DNA from: Alkaliphilus oremlandii OhILAs
GTDB taxonomy: Bacteria > Bacillota > Clostridia > Peptostreptococcales > Natronincolaceae
DNA: 64,000 bases
NCBI RefSeq assembly: GCF_000018325.1
Contig: NC_009922.1
Coordinates: forward strand, 1,364,001 to 1,428,000
Direction of reading: 5' to 3'
The notes below the pieces were generated by a model. It did not search any database. It worked only from the letters and a program-made list of their open reading frames with translations, and had not been told where the DNA came from. A program made the position numbers and the translations under genes. Position 1 is the stretch's first letter, and each line of letters starts with the position of its first letter. Positions 35,531-43,868 of the stretch are shown piece after piece.

Positions 35531-36229
35531 ATGAAAAAGGTTTCTTTTAAGGAACGTGTGAAAAATACAGTAATTGATGAGTCTAAAAACTTTAAAGAAA
35601 TTTTCATTGATTATGAGTATCTAGTCTGTTCAAGGGCCTTTGTAATGAAGGACTACTATATTATAGGTGCTAAAGAAGATAATTATCAGCATTTAACAGG
35701 AGTTAATTCTTTAATTTCAGCACAAGACTTTTTTGATAAATGCTATAATGGAACATTGCAAGAAACAGATTTTGATTTTAATAAACGTGGACAATCCGAG
35801 AAAGCCGTGAAGGGTTCTGTTAGAAGAAAAATAGAGGTTTTACCTAGTATTGTGAAATTATTTTATAATAAAGATATTAAAGTAGAAGAAGCATTTGTTA
35901 AAAATAGAATAATTTGTGGCTTTGCAACTACAGATGAAGAATGTACATTAGGATTTACAAGCACAGTAAAATCCCGACCGATGACATTGCTTAAAGGAAA
36001 TGAACTGGATATCAAAAAAATGCAAGATGTTAGTTTGATACTAAGAAAAGAAGTAGGAAAAGAGAAATTTAATGAGCTTATTATAGGGAGCTCGGAAGTG
36101 TTAATGGATTATTACGAAACAATTAAAGATCATGTAGATGAAAGTCTAATACCTTTAGTACATAAAAATGAAATAAATAAGATAGAAGACCAGGCTCTAA
36201 AAGAAATTGCCAGTAGTTTGAACGAGTAA
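35531..36229 (+). CDS. Candidate type III toxin, PBECR4-like nuclease (232 aa)
   Basis: The gene starts at ATG 35531, 13 bases after the terminator tail, with GGGGG as ribosome site. Residues about 40-200 resemble a phage Barnase/EndoU/ColicinE5-D/RelE-like (PBECR4-type) RNase domain: YYIIGAKEDNYQHLTGVNSL, then FFDKCYNGTLQETDFDF and a basic VKGSVRRKIEVLPSIVKLF. The conserved His in YQHLTG is a likely catalytic residue. It lacks the ToxN sequence signature, so it would be a new toxin class if the TA reading holds. The family assignment is from memory. The structured RNA copy 1 begins 7 bases after its stop. Confidence 0.65.
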   Translation: MKKVSFKERVKNTVIDESKNFKEIFIDYEYLVCSRAFVMKDYYIIGAKEDNYQHLTGVNSLISAQDFFDKCYNGTLQETDFDFNKRGQSEKAVKGSVRRKIEVLPSIVKLFYNKDIKVEEAFVKNRIICGFATTDEECTLGFTSTVKSRPMTLLKGNELDIKKMQDVSLILRKEVGKEKFNELIIGSSEVLMDYYETIKDHVDESLIPLVHKNEINKIEDQALKEIASSLNE

Positions 36230-36236
36230 CTTTCCC

Positions 36237-37525
36237 GAGACTGAAACAGTCTGTAGCAGCTTCAAAGATAGACCACCAGAGGCTACAGTCTGTGGGAAGG
36301 AGCGGTTGAGGAAGTAGAAATTATAGTAAATGGTACAGAAATTATTGCTAATGCAAATAAAGGACCCGAAAGAACAATCTGACCTATGAATGGAGTAAAA
36401 AATATGTAACCAGAATTATGGTTACATATTTTTTATGGAATGAACTAGGAAGTTTGTTGACCCAAAAGGAGGGACTACAGCGTCCCACCCTATCAAAAGC
36501 CCTAGAGGAATACTAAGGCAAAGACCCTAAAGTGGCCACTTATGAACGTATGGAAATAACGTGGCCATGACCCCATAGAAGAAACTCCAAAGCCATCACC
36601 TAAAATGAACCCTAAAGCATAACTAGAAGAAAGGACCTGAAAGATGCAACCTATGAACGTAGGTAATAGCGTTGCATGACCCGAAAGACTAAAGCTACAG
36701 GGATCCACTATAATAAAGACCCACTAGATAGACCCCATAATGCATGTGGGCAACTATCTCTAAAGATAGACCTAATAAGTTGTCCATCATGCACAACCCT
36801 AAAGCTATACCCTAACTAGTAGTAGCAGTAGTAGAAAATTTTGTGGGTATGTGGGCAGCCTCTATAGAAACTACTGTAAATGGCTGTCCATATATCCACA
36901 ATGTAGAGGGGATGCATGGCATCCCTACCGATTGGACCACAGAGATAGACAGTAAACCTAAAGACCCTGGAGATAGACTCGAACCTTTCCCAACTATTCA
37001 CTAAATGTCGATTTCAGGAAAGGGAACCGGTAGTTGCTGACCTCAAAGGCCCTGACCCTATAGGAGCAACTATTTCTGAAATTATGTACATTTAGGGAAA
37101 GTGGAGTAGTGGTAGTTTGCTTAGAAGATAGACCTTAAATAAAAAACTACCTCTACGAAACGGTAGTTGGGAAAGGCCCACAGAGACGGACTGATTTAGC
37201 CTCTCGGTCTGCCACCATAGAGCTAGACCCTAGGTAGGCAGTCGGAGAGGCATTACCCGAAAGGCAGGCCCAGTGACTGGAATAGTCTTTTTCAACCCTA
37301 TAGTATCACTTTCATGGAAAAAGTTTATGGAAGGAACGGTAGCGATGGACCCGTGAGAGCAATCTTTTAAAGTACCAGCTGTAGAAACGATCGATTATAG
37401 GTACTTTAAAAGTTTGCTGACCCTGATTATTTCCTCCCTAAAGATAGACCTAGCGACTGGAACAATCTGTTTTGACCCTATAGGATCTACGTAAGAGAAA
37501 ACAGTTTGTGAAGGGAGTGGTAGAA
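36237..37525 (+). ncRNA. Giant structured non-coding RNA region, copy 1
   Basis: About 1.3 kb lacks any plausible gene but is densely folded. It contains three copies (about 36237-36306, 37274-37340, 37453-37521) of a unit GACTGGAACAATCTG - stem - CAGTTTGTGGAAGGAGCGG whose inner stem sequence covaries. It also has two hairpins capped by TATGAACGTA (near 36541 and 36652), repeated GACCCGAAAG and ACCCTAAAG joints, and a long hairpin with ATGTAACC/GGTTACAT. A homologous copy lies inverted at 49.2-50.6 kb. The architecture recalls the large ornate phage-borne RNAs (GOLLD, ROOL) but I cannot assign a family. The function is unknown. Confidence 0.75.
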
Positions 37526-37657
37526 GGTGATTAATGAAGTAAGGGATAGCTAGGACAGTTAACAACAACTTCAATAAAATCTATTTGAAAAGGAGCAGAT
37601 CCTTTGGATATATTATTAAAATAAATAGCTAACTTTTAACTAATTTTTGAAATAGAT

Positions 37658-37686
37658 TTGTAGGATGCATATTTATTTGATATAAT
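37658..37686 (+). promoter_or_regulatory. Promoter of the DUF3800 gene
   Basis: TTGTAG at 37658-37663 and TATAAT at 37681-37686 are 17 bases apart, 34 bases upstream of the GTG start. This gives the gene its own transcript separate from the upstream structured RNA. Confidence 0.6.
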
Positions 37687-37719
37687 TTGTAGTAAATTGA
37701 AGGTTTTGGGGGAATTTAG

Positions 37720-38517
37720 GTGAAAAAGTACAATCTTTATTTAGATGAAAGCGAAACCCATCATTCGGGCAATAATAGAATATTTTGTATTGCTGGGGTC
37801 ATTATAGAAGAAGAAGCATATAACAATACTGTTATCCCTGCATTTAATAATATAAAAAAATTAATATGGAGTGATCTGCCTAATCCTGAAGATGTAATTC
37901 TACATGAAAAAGATGTTAGATTTGCTAATAATCGAAGCAATAGAAATGGCTTAAATAAAATTAAGTCTGAATTTCATAGATTCCAAGAAAATAAAAATAC
38001 AAGAATGTTATATGAGGAATTAGGTAAATTATATGATTTAGCAGATATTACAGTTATCGGCGCATCCGTTGTTTTAGATGATTTAGATACATATTTTGAT
38101 GAAGACATACTATCAGATAAATATCTAATATGCATGCAGATAATATTTGAGAATTACTGTCATTTTCTAAAAAAAAATAATAGCTGTGGCCATGTTTTTT
38201 ATGAATCTAGGCAGGAACATCATGATAGAGAAATAAGAATGAGGTTTAATCATTTAATGGCAATGGGATCTATGTATATAAATCCATACGCAATGCAAAA
38301 GCATCTAACTGGAATAACATTTCCATCAAAGACTTGTAATGTTCCTGGTCTTCAAATAGCAGATTTTGTTCCAAATGATCTTGCCAGAAAAGTATTATCT
38401 AAAAAAACCAGCAGCAATAATAAAAATAGGTTTAATATAAGCAATAATTTGAGGAAAGCTAGATACGATGGTGGCTTATCTAAGCATGATAGATTTGGTT
38501 TTAAAATCATGCCATAA
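37720..38517 (+). CDS. DUF3800 domain protein
   Basis: This 265-residue protein starts at GTG 37720 behind GGGGGAA. It has the DUF3800 signature, an acidic strand NLYLDESETHHSG at residues 4-16 and IADFVPNDLARKV near the C-terminus. The family has an RNase H-like fold with acidic residues suggesting a nuclease, and is frequent in mobile elements and defence islands. It lies just inside the left structured-RNA copy. Function unproven. Confidence 0.82.
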   Translation: MKKYNLYLDESETHHSGNNRIFCIAGVIIEEEAYNNTVIPAFNNIKKLIWSDLPNPEDVILHEKDVRFANNRSNRNGLNKIKSEFHRFQENKNTRMLYEELGKLYDLADITVIGASVVLDDLDTYFDEDILSDKYLICMQIIFENYCHFLKKNNSCGHVFYESRQEHHDREIRMRFNHLMAMGSMYINPYAMQKHLTGITFPSKTCNVPGLQIADFVPNDLARKVLSKKTSSNNKNRFNISNNLRKARYDGGLSKHDRFGFKIMP

Positions 38518-38548
38518 TATAAAAGATAAAATTTATTTTCAAAATTAG

Positions 38549-38576
38549 TTGATTTTATAACTGAATAGGATATAAT
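38549..38576 (+). promoter_or_regulatory. Promoter of a candidate small RNA
   Basis: TTGATT at 38549-38554 and TATAAT at 38571-38576 are 16 bases apart. The predicted start near 38583 falls just before the closing stem of a structured RNA. Confidence 0.65.
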
Positions 38577-38582
38577 ATAAGT

Positions 38583-38733
38583 GTAAGGGATTGCGAGGCG
38601 ATGTATTTTACACATGATTAATTTCATGGAAAACTTGAAAAACCTAGTTTTGAAAGTTTTCGGAGCTGTATTCAACCCCTTTCTTATTTTTACGAATGAT
38701 TAGATCCTCTATATTTATTATAGAGGTTTTTTT
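38583..38733 (+). ncRNA. Candidate ~150-nt structured small RNA
   Basis: A promoter, a closed fold and a terminator occur with no gene between them. AAGGGATTG at 38585-38593 pairs with CAACCCCTT at 38673-38681 with a single A-C mismatch, enclosing inner hairpins (AAAACTT/AAGTTTT near 38630-38660). The terminator CCTCTATA/TATAGAGG at 38706-38726 ends in seven Ts. It lies between convergent genes, so it is not a leader. The family is unknown; it does not obviously match 6S RNA or tmRNA. Confidence 0.6.
38706..38733 (+). terminator. Terminator of the small RNA
   Basis: CCTCTATA at 38706-38713 pairs with TATAGAGG at 38719-38726 and is followed by seven T residues. Confidence 0.85.
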
Positions 38734-38783
38734 ACTTTTTTGAAGTAAAAAAGTAAGGGACAAAGGTGACCGATAAAAACCTA

Positions 38784-39119
38784 TCATCCCCTGTCCTTAT
38801 TTTTTCTCCATGCTTTAAACTCTTGAATTAGATCTAATATTTCCTTAGCATCACTATACCTTACGGTTACTTCAAAACTAACTAAACCTAAGGTATAACA
38901 AATAGCCGTAAAAGGTCTATAGGATATTTTATTAAGTAAATATTCTGATGCACCATATAGAAGAGTGGTTACAGCCAAAGAGGATATAAGAACCTTAAAT
39001 ATCAAAACTTTAGGGATCTTATCTAAAAAAATATCTAGCATATCCTTAGAAAAAGCTCCTAGAAAGCAAAACACATAAATGTAAAAAAACAGGAGAATAT
39101 CTGCTATTGTAATTAACAT
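38784..39119 (-). CDS. Holin-like small membrane protein (111 aa)
   Basis: The protein has hydrophobic segments at about residues 4-24, 38-60 and 68-88 and a charged C-terminal tail (LIQEFKAWRKNKDRG), which suits a phage holin or a small envelope protein. Its ATG overlaps the upstream stop (TAATG). It is the last gene of a minus-strand cassette. The holin role is inferred from topology and from the M15 peptidase gene further upstream on the same strand. Confidence 0.55.
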   Translation of the reverse strand: MLITIADILLFFYIYVFCFLGAFSKDMLDIFLDKIPKVLIFKVLISSLAVTTLLYGASEYLLNKISYRPFTAICYTLGLVSFEVTVRYSDAKEILDLIQEFKAWRKNKDRG

Positions 39120-39574
39120 TACTTTGCACCTTCTTTAGATAGAAGGGAAGAAGATGACTTTTTATTAGGATTTTTACTAATTTTTTTATGGAGCAGATTT
39201 TTAGAGTTATACTTTTTATCTTCTTTTGTATTAATAATAGCATTATGAACTGAAGCTAAGCTAATAAAGGATAAAAGTAGCATTAATATATTAGTAAATA
39301 TGTCACTATATATATTCTCTTTATTTAAGTTGATTGATGATTTATTTCTGCCTATTTCTTTTGTTTTTGTTAAGGTTATTTCCTTATCATCATCTGATGC
39401 ACCTAAATTTTTTAATGAAGCTTTAGCAGCAGCAATATAGATAATAGAATCACGAGGTAGATTATCAGAAACATACAAATCTTTATAGGACAAATATATA
39501 TTAAATGTGATAATCATAGTAATAATACATAAAACTAAGGCTATGCTTTTACTAATAGTAACTTTATTTTTCAT
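39119..39574 (-). CDS. Small two-helix membrane protein (151 aa)
   Basis: Hydrophobic helices lie at about residues 10-29 and 92-111 with a roughly 60-residue extracytoplasmic loop, and the basic tail is rich in Lys and Ser. It has a good AAAGGAGAA site before ATG 39574 and is coupled to the holin-like gene. No family was recognised. Confidence 0.6.
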   Translation of the reverse strand: MKNKVTISKSIALVLCIITMIITFNIYLSYKDLYVSDNLPRDSIIYIAAAKASLKNLGASDDDKEITLTKTKEIGRNKSSINLNKENIYSDIFTNILMLLLSFISLASVHNAIINTKEDKKYNSKNLLHKKISKNPNKKSSSSLLSKEGAK

Positions 39575-39649
39575 ATATCCATTCTCCTTTCTATGTTTTT
39601 AAAAGGGGTATAGCAAAATGCTATACCCCTTGGGATCAAGAACTTAAAA

Positions 39650-39874
39650 CTATAACCCTGCTACTTCAAGATCTGTAGTAGATGTTTCTACTAGATAGGC
39701 ACTGTCAACAGCAATTAAATCTCCAGCATTAGAATAAATAATATTTTTAGCTATAATAAGATCCATTACTGTTTTTACTTCCATTGCATCTAGATCATCT
39801 CTAGGTACGCCTACTCTAAGACTTACCTTTCTATCTTGATCCGTTTTAAATACCATTTGTAGATATTTTTCCAT
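39650..39874 (-). CDS. DUF2922 family protein
   Basis: This 74-residue protein begins MEKYLQMVFKTDQDRKVSLR and contains the conserved DLDAMEVKTVMDLIIAKN. It matches DUF2922, small proteins usually paired with DUF1659 as here. The ribosome site GGGAAGGAGG precedes ATG 39874. Function unknown; the pair is frequent in Clostridia and Bacilli. Confidence 0.82.
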   Translation of the reverse strand: MEKYLQMVFKTDQDRKVSLRVGVPRDDLDAMEVKTVMDLIIAKNIIYSNAGDLIAVDSAYLVETSTTDLEVAGL

Positions 39875-39914
39875 AGGTTATCCTCCTTCCCTGTTTAATA
39901 GGCTTCATAATAAA

Positions 39915-40136
39915 CTACTCCATTAGTTCACATCTTTCTGCCATGTTGACAGTTTTTACAGAGTATGGGTAAAGACTAGCTATAGCAAGAGCAACTTCAT
40001 AAACATCATCTAAAGTAGAATCAATTTTAAAGTTAGCAATAGTTCTTGTCATAATCTTTTCCCTACCTTCACCATCAAGACCTGTGATGAATCTACATGA
40101 AGCACTTCTTGTTTCGTTAAACTTCATAATAGCCAT
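39915..40136 (-). CDS. DUF1659 family protein
   Basis: This 73-residue protein has NETRSASCRFITGLDGEGRE, the DUF1659 core including the T-G-x-D-x-x-G pattern, and a C-terminal helix (DDVYEVALAIASLYPYS). The ribosome site AAAGGAGGAAA precedes ATG 40136. It is followed closely by the DUF2922 gene, the typical order. Function unknown. Confidence 0.82.
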   Translation of the reverse strand: MAIMKFNETRSASCRFITGLDGEGREKIMTRTIANFKIDSTLDDVYEVALAIASLYPYSVKTVNMAERCELME

Positions 40137-40203
40137 AGAATTTCCTCCTTTCCTAAAGAGTTGCCATGCAAACTATATAGCTTACAGGCAGTATATTATA
40201 AGA

Positions 40204-40620
40204 CTACATTTTTGAAAAATCAAAAGTTTTAAGGATTTTATCTGTATCAGGAAGATTTTCATCATAGTCTAGATCGAATAAATCCCCGCCCTCTTCATCA
40301 TCAATATTAACCTCTTCTATATCCTCATCTTTTATATTCGTATTCTCCAAAGAATGATTAGCAGGGCATATTTGTCCACTTGTGGGATAAAGTTTTCTTA
40401 AATTTTCCCTTTCTGAAATCTCCTCTATAGATAATTGTAAAGACTCTAGATGTACCTTCACTTCTTCATTAGGTCTAAACTTACGAATAGCAATTAAATT
40501 CTCATCGTTAAGTTCTATATCACTTAAAGTAATCGTAATAGTTTGAGTCCAATTTTCGGCAGCTACTTTATTTGTAATATCTATCTTTTTAACCTTTGCA
40601 ATAATCATTGTGCAGGGCAT
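40204..40620 (-). CDS. Hypothetical acidic protein (138 aa)
   Basis: The start at ATG 40620 has AAAGGAGG 6 bases upstream. The N-terminal 90 residues look beta-rich (TIIAK-like strands, TQTITITLSDIEL). The C-terminal 45 residues are very acidic (DEDIEEVNIDDEEGGDLFDL). An acidic tail of this kind is seen in single-strand-binding or structural accessory proteins, but no family is recognised. It is the first gene of the DUF1659/DUF2922/holin-like cassette. Confidence 0.65.
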   Translation of the reverse strand: MPCTMIIAKVKKIDITNKVAAENWTQTITITLSDIELNDENLIAIRKFRPNEEVKVHLESLQLSIEEISERENLRKLYPTSGQICPANHSLENTNIKDEDIEEVNIDDEEGGDLFDLDYDENLPDTDKILKTFDFSKM

Positions 40621-40785
40621 AAAATACCTCCTTTAATAGTTTTATTTATTATATAAGATGATTCTTAAATATTCAGTAAAAGCTATATCCTTAGTTATAT
40701 TGAGTTTAAAAGGATTTTTGGTTTGTCTGTAGAAAGGTTATATATCAGGAGTGCATCAATAAATAAATAATTTTGGAGTGGGAGT

Positions 40786-41952
40786 ATGATGATTGCAAGG
40801 AATATAACGAGCAGTGTTCCAACAGCAGTTTGGATAGCCACATTAATAAAGACTTATGAAAATTTTGTATTTGAAGGCAAGGATAATTATTGGATTGGGC
40901 AGAAAGATATACAGGAAATTGCTCGGTTATTATGCCCTAAAAATATAGACAATGCTAGGATCAGTCAATGGTGTAATGGGGATCACCCTAACAATACATA
41001 TAACTATTTAAGAGCTAAAGGACCTTTAAGAAGGCTCACCAAACAAGGGGAGTTTTCAGGGAATAAAGAGCAGCCTAGGGAATTACCTATTAACACTGTA
41101 ATTTTTGAAGATAAAGATATTACATTAATGAATATCTTAGAATGGCATAAATCTGTATACTGCAAAATTCAGTTTGATGAAGTAGAACCTGCTAAAGTCA
41201 ATCACCATAATATTAGTACTGAGAACGTTGATTTAAAAGAGAATATAGAAGTACAAAAACATTACGATGAAAGTAAAGATAGTAAACTGAGTAATATAAT
41301 TCCTAGAGCTGTATATGATTCAAGTGATATTAATAACCGAGCAATTAATGTAGTTATATCTGCATGGGAAATATTTTCTATGAAAGTAGGTAATGGTTTA
41401 ATTTCTATAAATAAAGAAGCATCAATGCAGCTTCAATATGCATATATACTGAAGCATATGTTACCGCTCATAATATTTCAAGATGATGAAGAAATCGAAC
41501 TTGAATTAGAAACAGCTGTAAATGACGGTACAAGTAATAGAGAAGTAGACATAATGGTTATAGTTTATAAAGGTGATGATGTATTTAAAATAGCATTAGA
41601 GTTGAAATGTTATAGAACAAAATCATCTTCAGGAGGAAATAGAGGGGCAACAGATATTTTCATGAAGGATATATATCAGGATATGCATTTGTTAGAGCGT
41701 TATTGTGAAAATAATCAGGCTGATGTAGGTATTGCATTAGTAATGAATGATTATAAGTCTTTTGTATATCCTAAGAAAAAAGAAGCTAAATGCTGGGATT
41801 ACGATATATCCCAAGGAACAAAGGTTGGAAACCTACGAATAACTACACCAATTGGTGGTAAGCCTGTAGATATACTTTTAAATAAACAGTATAAATTCAA
41901 TTGGAAAGAAATTGGAGAGTATACATTTCTACTATTAAAGCCTTTAGAATAA
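40786..41952 (+). CDS. PD-(D/E)XK nuclease-like protein (388 aa)
   Basis: The C-terminal half carries a likely restriction-fold core: LELETAVNDGTSNREVDIMV followed by a hairpin and IALELKCYR, giving the Glu, Asp and E-x-K residues in order. The N-terminal about 130 residues are a separate domain (IGQKDIQEIARLLCP, ISQWCNGDHPNNTY), perhaps DNA-binding, joined by a variable linker. It lies alone between opposing minus-strand genes and has a GGAGTGGGAG site. Possibly a defence or selfish nuclease; no cognate methylase is adjacent. Confidence 0.68.
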   Translation: MMIARNITSSVPTAVWIATLIKTYENFVFEGKDNYWIGQKDIQEIARLLCPKNIDNARISQWCNGDHPNNTYNYLRAKGPLRRLTKQGEFSGNKEQPRELPINTVIFEDKDITLMNILEWHKSVYCKIQFDEVEPAKVNHHNISTENVDLKENIEVQKHYDESKDSKLSNIIPRAVYDSSDINNRAINVVISAWEIFSMKVGNGLISINKEASMQLQYAYILKHMLPLIIFQDDEEIELELETAVNDGTSNREVDIMVIVYKGDDVFKIALELKCYRTKSSSGGNRGATDIFMKDIYQDMHLLERYCENNQADVGIALVMNDYKSFVYPKKKEAKCWDYDISQGTKVGNLRITTPIGGKPVDILLNKQYKFNWKEIGEYTFLLLKPLE

Positions 41953-42006
41953 ATTTTTATAATCTGCATTTAAATAAGATCTTGAATAATCAAATAGAAA
42001 CTCAAT

Positions 42007-42053
42007 ATAAGCCCACCTCTAAATAAAAAAAAGTAGAGATAGGCTTATTTTTT
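42007..42053. terminator. Bidirectional terminator between convergent genes
   Basis: ATAAGCC at 42007-42013 pairs with GGCTTAT at 42042-42048, with further TCTA/TAGA pairing inside, and is followed by TTTTTT. It separates the nuclease-like gene from the convergent peptidase gene. Confidence 0.65.
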
Positions 42054-42124
42054 ACTATAATCAATGAGTATTAGCGATGAAATTTATAATGATATACTTT
42101 GAGTGGGAATTTCACAAATATCAT

Positions 42125-42487
42125 TTAATATTTACCTTTAAAATGATATTTGTTAGGTCTAACATCCACATGAACAAATGTAGAGTATATACCTATCCCA
42201 GTAAAACCTACTTCCTCTGCAGCCTTAGCAATTTGAGCAGGGGTATAACCTGGAGAATAAATATCTGCAGCCATTCCTTTCATATGGTAACTGTTAGATG
42301 ATCCACCTACACGTTTATTGCATTCTGGAGTCCGATATCCTGAAGTTACGTTAATAGGGTTATTTAGCTTGTCTCTTAACAATTGAAGCTTTTCTAATAA
42401 CCTACTATCAAGCTTTACTACAGAATCTCCATGGCTACAGTCAAATTCTTTAAGTTTAAAGTTTTTAGATATTTGGATGTTGTTCAT
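42125..42487 (-). CDS. M15 family D,D-peptidase / endolysin-like protein
   Basis: From ATG 42487 (AAAGGAGAA upstream) this 120-residue protein has the M15_3/DUF882 zinc peptidase motifs: NVTSGYRTPECNKRVGGSSN, SYHMKGMAADI with the His and Asp ligands, and the final His in TFVHVDVRP. It would cut peptide cross-links in peptidoglycan. It lacks a signal peptide, as do phage endolysins that rely on a holin, and a holin-like gene lies downstream on the same strand. Confidence 0.88.
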   Translation of the reverse strand: MNNIQISKNFKLKEFDCSHGDSVVKLDSRLLEKLQLLRDKLNNPINVTSGYRTPECNKRVGGSSNSYHMKGMAADIYSPGYTPAQIAKAAEEVGFTGIGIYSTFVHVDVRPNKYHFKGKY

Positions 42488-42526
42488 AGAATTCTCCTTT
42501 CCTTTGAAATTCAATATATTATACAA

Positions 42527-42773
42527 GGCAGTGCTGAAAAATTCAGTATTATATAAACCATGCTAATGATTACCTATTAAATTATCATAAATATCAATTG
42601 TTTGATTCTATGAAATATTAGAAGGTGTTTTATGGATATATATAGAATTGTTTATATTAAGATTGATATTTGCGGAGTAAAAATAAAATCCAATAAAAAT
42701 TATAAATTTAGAATTAAATTAGAGATTTGAAGTTTTGAGGATCAAAATAATTATTAAAAGAATGGAGCTTAAA
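42527..42773. other. AT-rich intergenic region
   Basis: This divergent region lies between the peptidase gene and the next nuclease gene. It is very AT-rich with no gene or hairpin of note. The GGAG used by the 42774 start closes it. Confidence 0.4.
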
Positions 42774-43832
42774 ATGTTCAGTAATATATTCTATTTATTA
42801 AAAAATGCTAGTAATGAACCCAGAGAAGACTATTTAACTGAAATCTTTGCAGAAACAATTAATGAAAATCAGCTAGTAAAAAGTTTTATGAAAATATTTA
42901 TGAGCAAGAATATTGAGCCTAGTGGACTTAAGATAAATACTCAGCAAACCTTTAATAAACTAGATTGGCATATATGTGATAGTAGGCCTGATATTGTGAT
43001 CAGATTTTTTGATAATCAAAGTAAACGTGAAAATGTTCTATTTATAGAATGTAAACTTAATGCTGCAGAAGGCAATCAGCAATTAAAAAGATATGCAGAC
43101 CATTTAAAGCTATTGGAAGATAGAGGAGGTGCCACCTATTTAATTTATTTAACTGAATATCATGATGTTAAAAAGGAAGAAGATATACTAGATACTAATG
43201 TAGACACAAAGTTTATACAGATAAGATGGTACCAGATTTATAATTGGCTAAAAGAATTTGATAACGATAGATTAGTAAAAAATTTATTAACATATATGGA
43301 GGAAATCGAATTGAATAAATCAAGAAATTTTACACCACAGGATATTCATGTTATCCAAAACATACAAAAGCCACTGGATCTATTAGAAGAAAGTTTAGCT
43401 GGGGAGGTGGACGATGTATTAAAGGAGTTTACATCTACAGGAAAGATTAAAATAAGAGATAGATATAATCAATTAGTACGTGATTTTAAATATACAAGGC
43501 AAACATATATTAGCGACTATACTTCTGTAGAAGTTGGATTTTGGATTCTTGAAGATGATTATCCAGTGGCATCTACTACCTTATGGATACATAGAGATCA
43601 TGGAGAATATATCAAAATTGAAAAGGCATTTGATAAATATTCTAATGATGCATCAAATGATTTTAGTATAGATAGGGAGACATACAGCGATTGGATCGGA
43701 TTAAATATAGATAAATCTTTATTGGACTTCTTAAATGATGGGGATCATGTGGGGGCTATACAGGATTATTTTATAGCAAGTATGAAGTCTATAAAAGAAA
43801 TCATTGGTAATAACGAAGATATTAACTTTTAG
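42774..43832 (+). CDS. PD-(D/E)XK nuclease superfamily protein (PDDEXK_4-like)
   Basis: I choose ATG 42774 with GGAG 6 bases upstream (352 residues). The nuclease core is clear: SRPDIVIRFFDN, then VLFIECKLNAAEGNQQLKRY, with Asp, Glu and Lys in place. The N-terminus (FYLLKNASNEPREDYLTEIF) matches the start of PDDEXK_4-type proteins from defence islands and prophages. The C-terminal 150 residues form an extra alpha/beta domain. No methylase partner is adjacent. It probably degrades DNA under specific triggers, but the role is not shown. Confidence 0.78.
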   Translation: MFSNIFYLLKNASNEPREDYLTEIFAETINENQLVKSFMKIFMSKNIEPSGLKINTQQTFNKLDWHICDSRPDIVIRFFDNQSKRENVLFIECKLNAAEGNQQLKRYADHLKLLEDRGGATYLIYLTEYHDVKKEEDILDTNVDTKFIQIRWYQIYNWLKEFDNDRLVKNLLTYMEEIELNKSRNFTPQDIHVIQNIQKPLDLLEESLAGEVDDVLKEFTSTGKIKIRDRYNQLVRDFKYTRQTYISDYTSVEVGFWILEDDYPVASTTLWIHRDHGEYIKIEKAFDKYSNDASNDFSIDRETYSDWIGLNIDKSLLDFLNDGDHVGAIQDYFIASMKSIKEIIGNNEDINF

Positions 43833-43868
43833 TAAGAATAAATTTATATTAGGAAGGTAGGTGATTAT

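Noticed and set aside
36237..37525. Possible CRISPR array or simple DNA repeat block
   Set aside because: The repeats are irregularly spaced, internally folded and have covarying stems. There are no uniform spacers and no cas genes.
38583..38733. 6S RNA or tmRNA
   Set aside because: It is too short, and the conserved tmRNA ends and the 6S open-bubble arrangement are not visible.
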